A stretch of DNA of 64,000 nt from Aquipluma nitroreducens. GTDB lineage: Bacteria > Bacteroidota > Bacteroidia > Bacteroidales > Prolixibacteraceae. Below are positions 43,848 through 53,668 of this stretch, piece by piece. The stretch's first letter is position 1, and every line of letters begins with the position of its first letter. The stretch is taken from assembly GCF_009689585.1 (NCBI RefSeq), contig NZ_AP018694.1, forward strand, positions 930,001 to 994,000, given 5' to 3'. Under the pieces are notes generated by a model. The model did no database searches, had not been told where the DNA came from, and was given only the letters and a program-made list of their open reading frames with translations. Both the position numbers and the translations under genes were made by a program.

Positions 43848-46661
43848 CTATTCCTGAACATCATCCGGATCTGAAATATCTCCATTCTTTTGCTCTGCTC
43901 TTCGGGCAAAGATAATCAAGGCAATAACAACCACAATGGCCACATACAAGCCACTTGGAATTGGAGGTGGATCGCCTGCTCCGTATGAGTGCATTCCGGA
44001 TAAGTAATAATTCACCCCAAAGAAAGTCATCAAGACAGAACTCAAACCGACCAGGGCAAGGCTATTTAAAGCGAAAGTGCTTTTTAATCCAGGAACTTTC
44101 CGGAGGTGCAGAATAATGGAATAAACTAAAACGGTAACCAATGCCCAGGTTTCTTTCGGATCCCATCCCCAATAGCGGCCCCATGATTCGTTGGCCCAGA
44201 CACCGCCAATAAACGAACCAATGGTAAGCATAAACAGCCCAATAATCAATGCCATTTCAACGATGTAAGAAACTTCAAGAATGGTAAAACTGATTTTTTG
44301 ATTATTCTTTTTGTTTCGCAAAATCATCAGCACCAAATTTAGCATTCCGAGCAATGCTCCCATGCCCAGAAAGCCATAACTGGCGGTAATAATGGCCACA
44401 TGAACCACCAGCCAATACGATTTCAGTACTGGAACCAAATTGGTTATTTCCGGGTTCATCCAGCTCATTCCAGCCACAAAAAGGATAATGGCAGCCAAAA
44501 GCGTAGTTACAGCCAAAGTTATCGGCGACCGTTTCAGGAAAATGAAACCTGACAAGCTGGTTGCCCAACCCACATAAATCATGGTTTCATACCCGTTGCT
44601 CCATGGTGCATGACCCGAAATGTACCAACGGGCAAGCAATCCGAGCGTATAGCAAAGAAAAGCTACTGCAATAAGTATCGTTCCAATAGTGATGTATTTC
44701 GATAATCCTTTGCCTGACTTGAAAATCAGCATAAAATGCAGTACCAGTAAAACAAACCCCAGTAAAGCATATATTTTGGCAAGCTTGCCGAAAATATTCC
44801 ATTCGTTATAAAATATCTCCATACTGATTTTAGTGGACGAAGGCATAATATCGGCCCCATAAGTGCGCTGGAATTTTTTGATGTAACCTAAATTTTCGTC
44901 AGATTTCGACCAGTTGCCCGAAGTTTCAGCTTCATCAACGCTCTGATAATAAAGGCTCAGAATGTTTCGTGCAAAATCAACCTCTTCTTTCTTTGCCGTT
45001 TCCGGAAATGTTGAAGAGGTTACCCAAGTTTTGCGTTGATCGTTCGGAACCGGGAAAATCTTTAAAAAATCACCTTTGAAAATCTCGTAGCAGATATTTA
45101 CGCGTTCATCAACATTCATAACTTCCTTGTCAAGCTTATTCCGCAACGTTTGCTTCTTGTTGTAGGCCTGCTGAACCATGTCATTCAACCGGTAATTTCC
45201 GGCATCATCAAACATTTGCCTGAACGAAACAAATCCGCCGGAAGCGCCTAAAGTCTTAGCTAAATCAGGATGACCAACTTTTACCAGCGGTACAACCTTC
45301 CATTTGTCGGGATTGGCGCTCATTTCAAGGAAGAATTCGACAGCCGACATACCATCCCAATTATCAGTTTTAGCGATTTTCCGCAATAAATCAGATGCCA
45401 GTGTACTCACAGGTTCAATACGCCCCTGATGGTCCTGAACCAACAATTCGCCAAAAGCATCGATGTGTTTTTTCTTTGCTGCCGAATTTCCTGCTGCAAA
45501 AGCAGAATTACTTGTCAGGCTTAATCCGGAAAGGAGAATCCCCACAAAAAATAGTTTTACAATTTGGCGTTGTGCCTGAAGATTCGAACTTAGGCGAACC
45601 AACTTCTGAAACCGGCTATTTTTACTAAAAACAGTAAATACCATTCCTAAAGCCATGAAAAAATAACCCAGATATGAAATTAATGTTCCCCAATAATCCT
45701 GATTAACTGAAAGAACAGTTCCTTTTTCATCCTGATCGAACGAAGACTGAAAAAAGCGGTATCCTTCGTATTTCAGGATGTTATTCATGAAAATACGGAA
45801 CGGACGTTCGATCGAAGCGCCCGGATCTTTAAGGGTGATTTCACTTGCATAGGATGAAGGACTCATTGAACCCGGATAGCGTTCAAGCTGAAAGTCGCGA
45901 AGATGAATGCTGAAAGGCAATTCGCGCACTACAGAGCCATAAGCAATACTCAAATTAATACCGTTTATTGTTACAACTTCAGGCTGCGAAACTGCGCCAT
46001 TGCGCCCAAAAACATTCACTTTGCGGGTTTCGTTTCCTGAAGTGATTATAGCCGTAAAAGCATCTAATCCGGTTTCTCCGGAGCTTGCAGGCATTTGAAC
46101 CAATGACGGCTGAGACATTCCACTTGCATCAGGAACCGAAGTTTCCGTTGCATTTGGAACAAATATCTCATTTTCAACTGTTAGTTTCTTTCCATCAATC
46201 TCGATTGTTTCTTTATAGTAATTGCTGGTATTCGGCGTAAATTTTACCTTGGTAAGGTTTCTTACTTCATGGTTATTTACACTAGCTTTCAAATCGATGT
46301 ATGAGGCTTCGGAAACGACCTGATTGGTCGATTCACCTTCACGAATGTGCATACTTCCTTCAAACCCAAAATAGCGTGTAACACCAGCTCCAATAATAAT
46401 CAGGATAAATGCCAGATGGAACATCAGGATAGCCCATTTCTTCCTATTTATAAGCTTATACCTGACGACACTTCCTGCCAGATTAATAACTCCGACCAAA
46501 AGCAGCAATTCGAACCACCAGGCCTGATAAATCAAAGCCTGGGCAGTGTCGGTGCCGTAATCATTTTCGATGAATGTTGCATAGGCAATTGAGATGGCAA
46601 ACATCATCAAAAGCAATACAGTAAAGAACATTGAGGAGATAAAAGAAACTATTTTTTTCAT
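43848..46661 (-). CDS. ccsBA: Cytochrome c biogenesis protein CcsBA (ResB-CcsA fusion)
   Basis: The 937-residue inner-membrane protein has a ResB-like half (about 1-390; four helices and a periplasmic loop). A periplasmic insert of about 230 residues, common in Bacteroidota forms, follows. The CcsA half (about 625-925) has the haem-handling WWD-type motif ESWGRYWGWDPKETWAL and conserved histidines (SGHAPWSNGYE; LVVHVAIITASYG). It exports haem and attaches it to CXXCH apocytochromes in the periplasm, so it supplies the cytochromes encoded next to it. Its ATG coincides with the edge of a 91-bp repeat, which therefore forms its whole 5' leader. Confidence 0.93.
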   Translation of the reverse strand: MKKIVSFISSMFFTVLLLMMFAISIAYATFIENDYGTDTAQALIYQAWWFELLLLVGVINLAGSVVRYKLINRKKWAILMFHLAFILIIIGAGVTRYFGFEGSMHIREGESTNQVVSEASYIDLKASVNNHEVRNLTKVKFTPNTSNYYKETIEIDGKKLTVENEIFVPNATETSVPDASGMSQPSLVQMPASSGETGLDAFTAIITSGNETRKVNVFGRNGAVSQPEVVTINGINLSIAYGSVVRELPFSIHLRDFQLERYPGSMSPSSYASEITLKDPGASIERPFRIFMNNILKYEGYRFFQSSFDQDEKGTVLSVNQDYWGTLISYLGYFFMALGMVFTVFSKNSRFQKLVRLSSNLQAQRQIVKLFFVGILLSGLSLTSNSAFAAGNSAAKKKHIDAFGELLVQDHQGRIEPVSTLASDLLRKIAKTDNWDGMSAVEFFLEMSANPDKWKVVPLVKVGHPDLAKTLGASGGFVSFRQMFDDAGNYRLNDMVQQAYNKKQTLRNKLDKEVMNVDERVNICYEIFKGDFLKIFPVPNDQRKTWVTSSTFPETAKKEEVDFARNILSLYYQSVDEAETSGNWSKSDENLGYIKKFQRTYGADIMPSSTKISMEIFYNEWNIFGKLAKIYALLGFVLLVLHFMLIFKSGKGLSKYITIGTILIAVAFLCYTLGLLARWYISGHAPWSNGYETMIYVGWATSLSGFIFLKRSPITLAVTTLLAAIILFVAGMSWMNPEITNLVPVLKSYWLVVHVAIITASYGFLGMGALLGMLNLVLMILRNKKNNQKISFTILEVSYIVEMALIIGLFMLTIGSFIGGVWANESWGRYWGWDPKETWALVTVLVYSIILHLRKVPGLKSTFALNSLALVGLSSVLMTFFGVNYYLSGMHSYGAGDPPPIPSGLYVAIVVVIALIIFARRAEQKNGDISDPDDVQE

Positions 46662-46752
46662 CTGTCGATAATTCGTTTTTCAATTGCCAGATGGAACCCG
46701 CCATATTAGTCATCCTCGTGTGTGAGAATATCACTCTCATGGTTCGTTTCAT
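46659..46752 (-). repeat. 91-bp repeat unit, copy 2, at the ccsBA start codon
   Basis: The unit runs from CAT at 46659 (the ATG of ccsBA on the minus strand) to CAT at 46750, exactly 91 bp. It shares AATTGCCAGATGGAAC, GTCATCCTCGTGTG and CTCATGG.TCGTTTCAT with the other copies. ATGGAAC..GCC and GG.TCGTTTCAT are inverted, so the unit can fold. Both ends carry TTTCAT, which may be a target-site duplication. Confidence 0.8.
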
Positions 46753-46826
46753 TTAGCGACCATTTTCAATAAATAACAACTCTTAAGTATAACAACTTGA
46801 ACAGAACAAAAAATGACCTATCCTTC

Positions 46827-46871
46827 AAAAAAAACTCCTTTGCTTTAAAGTTAAAACAAAGGAATTTTTTT
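46827..46871 (-). terminator. Intrinsic terminator of the tetrahaem cytochrome gene
   Basis: TCCTTTG (46836-46842) pairs with CAAAGGA (46857-46863), flanked by A and T runs. It lies 21 bp downstream of the cytochrome stop on the minus strand. Confidence 0.75.
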
Positions 46872-46891
46872 GAATCGGACAGAACCCTCAC

Positions 46892-47383
46892 TTATTTTGT
46901 TGTCGGATCGTCGTGTGCTATTTTAGCCACATATTCCTTATAGTTAAATCCTTTGTAATTAGGACTTTCTTCGTTGTGGCATTTTTTACATACTTTTTCG
47001 TCTGGCATAATCATACCTTTCGACATTGCTAAAGTCTTGTCTTTCATAACTGTAGCAACTTTGTAAGCGCTACCTGCACCGTGGCATGATTCACATGAAA
47101 CGCCTTCAGCAACAGTAATAGTAGCAACTAAAGCCTGATTTGCACCAGCAGCAGTTGAGTGACATTTCAAACATTTTGGATTTGTAGCATCAGCACCCTT
47201 CAGGCTTTCCATAGCTTTAGCGTGTTTACTGCTCGCCCATTTGTTGTACTGTTCGCCTTTCTCGGCCTTGTTGTGACACATTTTACATTTCGCGGCGCCA
47301 ACATATTTGAAATCTTCAGCGTTTACTATGCCAACGGTAAGAAATACCATTCCAAGTAAGAAAATAATTTTTTTGTAGTTCAT
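46892..47383 (-). CDS. Periplasmic tetrahaem cytochrome c (cytochrome c554-like)
   Basis: The 163-residue protein has a signal peptide (1-22) and four CXXCH sites: CKMCH, CLKCH, CESCH and CKKCH. The arrangement YVGAAKCKMCH..W..SKHAKAMESL is typical of the cytochrome c554 family. It would carry electrons through the periplasm between the membrane oxidases and outer-membrane partners encoded upstream. It has its own terminator. Confidence 0.92.
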   Translation of the reverse strand: MNYKKIIFLLGMVFLTVGIVNAEDFKYVGAAKCKMCHNKAEKGEQYNKWASSKHAKAMESLKGADATNPKCLKCHSTAAGANQALVATITVAEGVSCESCHGAGSAYKVATVMKDKTLAMSKGMIMPDEKVCKKCHNEESPNYKGFNYKEYVAKIAHDDPTTK

Positions 47384-47529
47384 AGTTGCAAGTGTTTAAA
47401 TGATTAAAAATATTTTCAATGTTTTACTAATTCAATTTAGATGCCAGAAAAATATTCCGCCTAACAAAAATGCGTTTAATTTTCGTCAGCACAAAAAAAA
47501 AAGACTTAATATTTGTCAATAGTCCCAGC

Positions 47530-49032
47530 CTAATAAAGCTGCGAATGACAACTTGAACAGAGCTCTGTTTTCCAGGCATCATCGATATCAACAGGGTGTT
47601 TAAATTCAAGTGGTTGCATCGAATTCGAATATTCCATTTCTCCTGGTTTTCCCTGAGCAAGAATTGTATGGCATAAATTGCAATCCTTCGAAATGACTTT
47701 CCCTTGTTCTGTCGCGTGGCGATCGTTGTGGCAACGGAAACAACCATCAGATTCCATATGCCCGATGTTGTTCGGATAGGATTTCCAGCTTGATTTCATG
47801 AACGGGAAAATATTCTTTGAATACCCGTTTTGTATCTCTACAATGGCCGCTTCAATGTCTCCTTTCTTATCCGTTAACAACGCAGGATTACTTGCAGTAT
47901 AAAATTCTGTAACCTGATTCCGGATAGCTAAAAAAGCGGAATCCTTGGTCGAATAATCCTTATACAAGATTTTCATTGCGATTTGTTTAATCCCCGGCAA
48001 TTCTTTTGATATCTTTCCTTCGCTCAACGATTGATCGACGAAACTTTGCGGAGTGCGGTAATTATGCGCCGGCCGGTTGTGACAATCCAGACAATCCATC
48101 ACCCGCGTCTCTAAAGAGTCTAATTTCGCCTGACTGAGCGGATTCTCATTATCCGTAAAGATTTCGCTAACACCGGTTTTAATATTGGTGTACTTTACCC
48201 AAGGAATCACCTGACGGTTAGCCGAAGTTGTTTTATATTCAATCCTTACATCAGGACTAATATGCTGATGAATGCCTCTTTGAAATCCGGCTGGAGTCAT
48301 TTTCGAACTTGTTTTAAGCTGAAGGCTGATGGTTTCTTCCGTATTGGTATCATCGGCCAGATAAGATTGTTTAGTCCTCAGCTTTCCATCGTAAAATTTC
48401 TCGGGCCAGTGACACTGCTCACAAGTTTCCCGGGCAGGGCGCAAATTCGAAATTGGAGTTGGTATTGGAGTTGGATATTTTTTAGCCAAAACAGAATACA
48501 CCTGATACATACCCGACATTTTACTTTTTACATACCAACTGGCACCTGACCCAACATGACATTCAACACAGGCAACACGTTCATGCGCCGAACCGTGGTA
48601 AGTCGTATATTCAGGTTCCATTACCTGATGGCACAGTTTTCCGCAGAATTCAACCGATTCGGTATAATGAAACGCTTCATAACTACCAACCGAAGAAATA
48701 ATAAGCAGGAACATTGTCCCAAAAACAAATATGATTGAGGCATTCCTTGTCGCTACATTATTGAAATTAATAATAGGCCAATCTTTAGGTTCACCCAATT
48801 GGTCAGCCTTTCTTCCTTCTTTTCTGTGCATCCGCATACCAATTGGGATCATCAATAATCCAACAATCATAAATGCAGGCAAAACCATGTAGATAAATAG
48901 CCCTATATAAGTTCCTCCAAAATCAAAAACCCAATTCAAGATCACTAATGAAAAAATAGTAGTCAAATTGAAAACAGCGATTACCGCTCCGGAAATCGAA
49001 ACCCAATTCTTAATCGACGATGGTAATTTCAT
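47530..49032 (-). CDS. NapC/NirT-type heptahaem membrane cytochrome c (ImcH-like)
   Basis: The 500-residue protein has three N-terminal membrane helices (about 13-37, 44-66, 98-118) and seven haem sites. The first is CGKLCH at 130-135, a CX3CH spacing; then come CVECH (155), CEQCH (204), CLDCH, CFRCH, CNLCH and CSSCH near the C-terminus. NapC/NirT proteins take electrons from menaquinol, and the size and haem number match Geobacter ImcH as I recall it. It likely feeds periplasmic cytochromes. No dedicated terminal reductase (NrfA, NapAB, TorA) is adjacent, which argues for a more general or extracellular sink. Confidence 0.87.
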   Translation of the reverse strand: MKLPSSIKNWVSISGAVIAVFNLTTIFSLVILNWVFDFGGTYIGLFIYMVLPAFMIVGLLMIPIGMRMHRKEGRKADQLGEPKDWPIINFNNVATRNASIIFVFGTMFLLIISSVGSYEAFHYTESVEFCGKLCHQVMEPEYTTYHGSAHERVACVECHVGSGASWYVKSKMSGMYQVYSVLAKKYPTPIPTPISNLRPARETCEQCHWPEKFYDGKLRTKQSYLADDTNTEETISLQLKTSSKMTPAGFQRGIHQHISPDVRIEYKTTSANRQVIPWVKYTNIKTGVSEIFTDNENPLSQAKLDSLETRVMDCLDCHNRPAHNYRTPQSFVDQSLSEGKISKELPGIKQIAMKILYKDYSTKDSAFLAIRNQVTEFYTASNPALLTDKKGDIEAAIVEIQNGYSKNIFPFMKSSWKSYPNNIGHMESDGCFRCHNDRHATEQGKVISKDCNLCHTILAQGKPGEMEYSNSMQPLEFKHPVDIDDAWKTELCSSCHSQLY

Positions 49033-49097
49033 AGTGAATGTTTTTATTATTTATCGAAATAAGCAAAAACAACAATGTTAATCCAAAGTACTGTTTA

Positions 49098-51884
49098 TTA
49101 ATGGAAAAGCAAAGAGTAAATAATAAAAATGACTTGAATAATTCCGGTGAACAGGAATACGAACCCAAAGAACTTAATGACTTTCATTCGTCGTGGAGAA
49201 ATCTCAGATTTCGCTGTAACTTCCTGCAATCTTCCCGACTTTTCAAGTTCCTCGAACTCACGTGGACGATCTTCTTTGTACTCATCAGCATGAACTGTTC
49301 CGGTGAAAATAACCGTGTCCATCGGGAAGGCTTCAGGACGAAGATGGGTATTAAAGAAATGGATCGTGAAAATAAATCCAACGGCCAAAAGAGCTTCGTC
49401 GCTGTGAATGATCTGGGCTACATTGATTAACCAACCTGGTAGAAATTTAGTAAATAAAACAGGGAACCAAAGAACCAAACCGGTTGAGCCAATAACCACA
49501 ACCCCCCAGAAAACAGCCATATAATCAAATTTCTCCCAATAAGTCCATTTCCCATATGATGGCCGAGGCCCTTTTCCTACAAACCATTTGATCGAAGCCA
49601 CAAAGTCTTTAACATCCTGACCATTAAACATGAGTGAGTTCTTTGCAAAAACAAACTCCATCAGGCTTAATCCTTTTTCAGCTTTCAGCTTAAACAATGA
49701 ATACACATGATAGAAGAAATATCCGAAAGTAATGACGGCAGCAATACGATGAAGGATTCCAGCATTATAAGCTCCACCAAGAAATTTAACGAAGAATTTA
49801 GCCCAATCCATAAAAGCGAACTTGAGCAACATGCCCGTAAAAGCAAGGGTTAAGAAGCTGATAATTACAAAAATATGAGTTATACTCTGGCTTTTAGTGA
49901 ATCGCCTGACATAAACTTTATTACTACCATCCTTAGCATGTTCTTTTTTCTTTCTCATGGCATGAATCGACCTTGGAAGCCATAAAAGAGTGTGGGTTCC
50001 AAAGAAGATGAAAACACTAACCAACAATCCGGTCATTGCCCAGAAAGTATAATACAGCCATGGAAATTTAGCTTTATTGTTATGCGTTGCATGAGTTAGA
50101 TACCCGGTAAATTTCTTGCTGGCGTCAGCGTGACATTTCTGACAAGTAGCAACAATATTTTCAGGACTAACCTGCGATTTTGAATCTTGAATTTTGTAAA
50201 TATTGTGCGCCCCATGGCAATCGGAACACCTTGCTGCCTGCAAATAACCCAATTGGTAAACTTTACCGTGATAGGTTTCCAGATAAGTTTCAGCAAGTTT
50301 CTCATGGCATTTACCACACTGGGTGGTAATTTCGGCCATAAATTTATCTTTGTGTACTTCCGAAATATTATGAGCTGTGTGGCAAGTTTCGCAAGTCGGA
50401 TATTTCAAATCTCCTTTACCATCCCGATAAGCATGGTCACTGGCAATGTACTGGTCATAAATACCCTTATGGCATGATCCGCATGTTGCAGCAATGTTCT
50501 TCGGATTCACTGAAGACCTTTCATCCGACTGTTTCAAGTTGAAGTGTGTGGTGTGACAGTCGGTACATACAGCAGCCGAAAGCAATCCTTTTTCAGCTAA
50601 ACTTCGTCCATGTACACTTTGTGAATAATCGTGTAAAGCATCAACCTCCGTCAGGTTTGTTCCCTGAACCGCTTTACCTGTTTTATTGTGACATTCGCCG
50701 CAAAGCTTTGGAATATTTGCCCTGAAAGTCCGTGAACTTTCGTCGGTTTTTGGTTTTACAAAATGTGATCCATGACAATCAGTACAATAAGGTGCATTTT
50801 CTTTTTTATTGAAATAGGCCTGTCCATGTCCGCTCTTGAAATAAATATCAGATTCCTCAGCATGGCAAGCAGAACAGTCAACCTTTCCAGCCGTTTCGCA
50901 TGGGCGGGAAAGATGAATAGTTACGTCGGAATGACATTTTACACAAGTAATATTTTTATGGGTTGAAGCTGCCAATTCGCCAACTTCAACTTTAAGGGAA
51001 ACAACTTTATTATTTACCGTTTTGTGTGTGTCAGCATCTGAATGGCACTTCAGACAGGAGTTGTCAGAAATAGTCGAAATTAAATTCTTCAGCTCAACTT
51101 TATGAGGTGGGTGGCACGATGTACAAGCGGGAATAGCACCCGGTTTTTTCTCCCACAATTCCTTATTAATCACTTTGGTATGCACATCTTCAATTCGTGC
51201 ATGACATTTCATACAAGTCGCGGCAATGTTCTTGGGCGAAATGCTCGAAGACACATTGGTATGTGGCAAGATGAGGTGATTTCCATGGCAATTGTTACAG
51301 GTTGCTGAAACAATCAACCCTTTTTTGTACAAACCCTGTCCATGAATACCCTCGCTGTAATTTTCAAGAATATTGTGTTCCGAAATATTGTAATTCTTTG
51401 CAACCGGAGCCCCTTCTCTGTGACACGACCCACATAAAACAGGAATATTCATCTTATAGGTCCGTGATTCAGGTTGATCTGATTTTAAAATATCATGCGT
51501 TCCATGACATTCCTTACAGGTAGGCGCAAACTTTTCATTGGCTAAAAACGCCCGACCATGAACTCCCCTGAAATACTTATCTTTTGCATCTTCGTGACAA
51601 ATTCCACAATTAACCGGTTTAAGATTTTCAGGGTGGGGGAAATCCTTTACAGCAGCATCGGTGTGACATGCAGCACATTCAACATTTTTATGTACCGAGT
51701 GCTCAAGTGCATTAGGTTTTATATAAAGAGAAACCTTTTTACCAGCCCTTGTTGTACTTAGCGTTGCATCATCGTGGCACGACAAACAATCGTCATTGGT
51801 TTGAGCCGATAATCTGGATACCGATACTAACAGTAAAAAAGCAAGTAAAAAAATTCGGCGCGATTTTTTAAGTATCAAAAACAT
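49098..51884 (-). CDS. 19-haem cytochrome c fused to a cytochrome b561-like membrane domain (CbcL-like)
   Basis: With the start at 51884, where a signal peptide begins, the protein has 928 residues. Nineteen CXXCH sites fill residues about 30-600, and a b-type cytochrome domain of five or six helices follows (about 610-920) with paired histidines such as [12 protein letters not shown] and [19 protein letters not shown]. The haem region is an internal duplication: [20 protein letters not shown] parallels [20 protein letters not shown], and [13 protein letters not shown] parallels [13 protein letters not shown]. The layout resembles Geobacter CbcL (9 haems plus b-type domain) but with twice the haems. 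It probably oxidises menaquinol and moves electrons along a long haem wire into the periplasm. An upstream in-frame ATG (51980) adds 32 residues without a signal. Confidence 0.88.
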   Translation of the reverse strand: MFLILKKSRRIFLLAFLLLVSVSRLSAQTNDDCLSCHDDATLSTTRAGKKVSLYIKPNALEHSVHKNVECAACHTDAAVKDFPHPENLKPVNCGICHEDAKDKYFRGVHGRAFLANEKFAPTCKECHGTHDILKSDQPESRTYKMNIPVLCGSCHREGAPVAKNYNISEHNILENYSEGIHGQGLYKKGLIVSATCNNCHGNHLILPHTNVSSSISPKNIAATCMKCHARIEDVHTKVINKELWEKKPGAIPACTSCHPPHKVELKNLISTISDNSCLKCHSDADTHKTVNNKVVSLKVEVGELAASTHKNITCVKCHSDVTIHLSRPCETAGKVDCSACHAEESDIYFKSGHGQAYFNKKENAPYCTDCHGSHFVKPKTDESSRTFRANIPKLCGECHNKTGKAVQGTNLTEVDALHDYSQSVHGRSLAEKGLLSAAVCTDCHTTHFNLKQSDERSSVNPKNIAATCGSCHKGIYDQYIASDHAYRDGKGDLKYPTCETCHTAHNISEVHKDKFMAEITTQCGKCHEKLAETYLETYHGKVYQLGYLQAARCSDCHGAHNIYKIQDSKSQVSPENIVATCQKCHADASKKFTGYLTHATHNNKAKFPWLYYTFWAMTGLLVSVFIFFGTHTLLWLPRSIHAMRKKKEHAKDGSNKVYVRRFTKSQSITHIFVIISFLTLAFTGMLLKFAFMDWAKFFVKFLGGAYNAGILHRIAAVITFGYFFYHVYSLFKLKAEKGLSLMEFVFAKNSLMFNGQDVKDFVASIKWFVGKGPRPSYGKWTYWEKFDYMAVFWGVVVIGSTGLVLWFPVLFTKFLPGWLINVAQIIHSDEALLAVGFIFTIHFFNTHLRPEAFPMDTVIFTGTVHADEYKEDRPREFEELEKSGRLQEVTAKSEISPRRMKVIKFFGFVFLFTGIIQVIFIIYSLLFH

Positions 51885-52104
51885 TTCGCCCAAATTGATA
51901 TTAGCATGTGATTTGGAAATATTGAAATCACAATTTTCAACAGATTTTCGCAAAACAAAAAGCTTATAATTCTCTCTCATATCTCTTCTCGTATATAAGC
52001 ATCAAAAGTCCTCAAAATCTAAACTTTATCCTATATCCCAACCGATGATATTTGTCAATTCATTCAAGCATAATTTAAACACAAGCCGAATACTCATTCA
52101 AGCA

Positions 52105-52728
52105 CTAATGTGCTTGATGCCAGCCATTAATAATACTTTTAAAATTTTCGATTGGTGATTTTCCAATTGAAGCAATATACAAATGGATAATTAAGAAGAT
52201 GGAAATAAAGAATCCCATAGCAGAATGAAGAATTGCAGTTACGAAAACTCCACTGAAAGTATAAACTTTATCAATAATGATTTCAGGAAATAAAAGTGCA
52301 ATACCTGTAACAATTACAACTGGAACTGCCATGTACATTACAATAATATAAATATACTTCTGAAGCGGATTAAATTTTCTTTTCTCCGAGATTGGGAAAG
52401 GTGCTTTCATCCCATGAAACATACCCCAGGCGTAGTAGATTGCCTGTTTAATCGGTTTCTTTAAAAAGCCTTGAGGTTTAATAATGTAGTACTTACCATT
52501 GGATGTTACCATATTCCCAATAAAATAAATAAGGTAGCTGAGAGCAACAACAGTCCCAGCGATGTTATGAATATTTACAATCATATTAAAACCAACAATT
52601 TGAGCTGATTCAATACTCGATTGCATTGAAATACCGGTAAAAATTAAAGTAATAATACCTAAAGCATTAAATGCGTGCCAGATACGTAACCATACTGGAT
52701 AAAAATATATTTTTTCAGTTGCCGACAT
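52105..52728 (-). CDS. Cytochrome b561-type membrane subunit
   Basis: The 207-residue protein has four membrane helices, with the haem-b ligand pattern YPVWLRIWHAFNALGI (His18), NIHNIAGTVVALSYL (His54) and ILHSAMGFFISIFLIIHLY. It belongs to the cytochrome b561/NiFe-hydrogenase b group. It starts one base after the stop of the heptahaem cytochrome gene, so the two surely form a membrane complex that exchanges electrons between quinol and the periplasmic haems. Confidence 0.88.
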   Translation of the reverse strand: MSATEKIYFYPVWLRIWHAFNALGIITLIFTGISMQSSIESAQIVGFNMIVNIHNIAGTVVALSYLIYFIGNMVTSNGKYYIIKPQGFLKKPIKQAIYYAWGMFHGMKAPFPISEKRKFNPLQKYIYIIVMYMAVPVVIVTGIALLFPEIIIDKVYTFSGVFVTAILHSAMGFFISIFLIIHLYIASIGKSPIENFKSIINGWHQAH

Positions 52729-52729
52729 A

Positions 52730-53668
52730 CTATTTCTTTTTTAAAATTCTGAAAACACTATGTATTACTATACCTACCAAAGTGAGTATGAAAATGATAA
52801 TACTTGCTAACTTTAAAATTGGACTTTGATGAGACCCGATGACGTAAGATTCATTAGCTAAAACCGTGTTTAAATCACCCTTTTCAGATCGTTTTTGCAA
52901 ATTCTGATACTTATACAATGATGCTTTCAACCTTGAATTTGCAGAGTGACATTCAACACATTTCCGTAAAGCTTTTTCCTTTGGTAAAATATCGTGCGAT
53001 ACCATCAAACTATCAACAACTTCAGTATGACACTCGATACACCGAACATGCTGAAAATGCAATTCCTGATTGGGTAACCATTCGTGAATCTGAACTAATT
53101 TAGGATTATCGTGTCCAGAGACCAATTTGTATTTTTTCATGTCGTTGTGGCACGAAAGACACATTTTATTGCTATAGTCAACGATTTCAAGTACGTTATC
53201 ACTTGTTCGGGCAGTAGCCCTGTAAGTATGCTGACTATGACATTTTGTACAGGTGAAATTATCACCATATGCTTTATAATGTACGCTCTTCTTAAATTCT
53301 TCATCAATCCGCTCGAATTGATATTTTGCAAATGAGGCATCGCCACCATGACAATCGAGACAGGTACTTAATGGCTCAAGTTTTAAATTGGCCTGATGTG
53401 GGTATGTTCCGTACTCCGAAGAATGGCAATCGGTACAATCAAATTGTTTATGTACACCCGAAGTCATTGCAACTGTGTCGAGAATATAATATGGATTCAT
53501 CAATCTTTTCATCTCCAAATTGGTAACAGTGTTATGGAATGAATACGATTGCTGTGAATGGCATTTTAAACAGGGATGATGTACTGCATTCTGATAAGAC
53601 TGAGCATTCAAACTGAACGAAATACAATATATAAATATTGAAACTAATAGTACTAACCGATATTTCAT
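52730..53668 (-). CDS. Heptahaem cytochrome c with C-terminal membrane anchor
   Basis: The 312-residue protein has a signal peptide (1-22), seven CXXCH sites (CLKCH, CTDCH, CLDCH, CTKCH, CLSCH, CIECH, CVECH) and a C-terminal helix (about 285-307) ending in RILKKK. The haem pattern is of the cytochrome c3/NapC-like multihaem kind, with HQAN- and HYKAYG-type distal histidines. It is co-transcribed with the b561 gene that follows. Its ATG coincides with the edge of a tandem 91-bp repeat. Confidence 0.9.
   Translation of the reverse strand: MKYRLVLLVSIFIYCISFSLNAQSYQNAVHHPCLKCHSQQSYSFHNTVTNLEMKRLMNPYYILDTVAMTSGVHKQFDCTDCHSSEYGTYPHQANLKLEPLSTCLDCHGGDASFAKYQFERIDEEFKKSVHYKAYGDNFTCTKCHSQHTYRATARTSDNVLEIVDYSNKMCLSCHNDMKKYKLVSGHDNPKLVQIHEWLPNQELHFQHVRCIECHTEVVDSLMVSHDILPKEKALRKCVECHSANSRLKASLYKYQNLQKRSEKGDLNTVLANESYVIGSHQSPILKLASIIIFILTLVGIVIHSVFRILKKK

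Noticed and set aside
47530-49032. NrfH of an NrfHA nitrite reductase
   Set aside because: The protein has seven haem sites and about 500 residues, too many for NrfH (four haems), and no NrfA with a CXXCK site is nearby.
46892-53668. Dissimilatory nitrate, sulfite or DMSO reductase operon
   Set aside because: No molybdopterin, sirohaem or other catalytic subunit is encoded among the genes.
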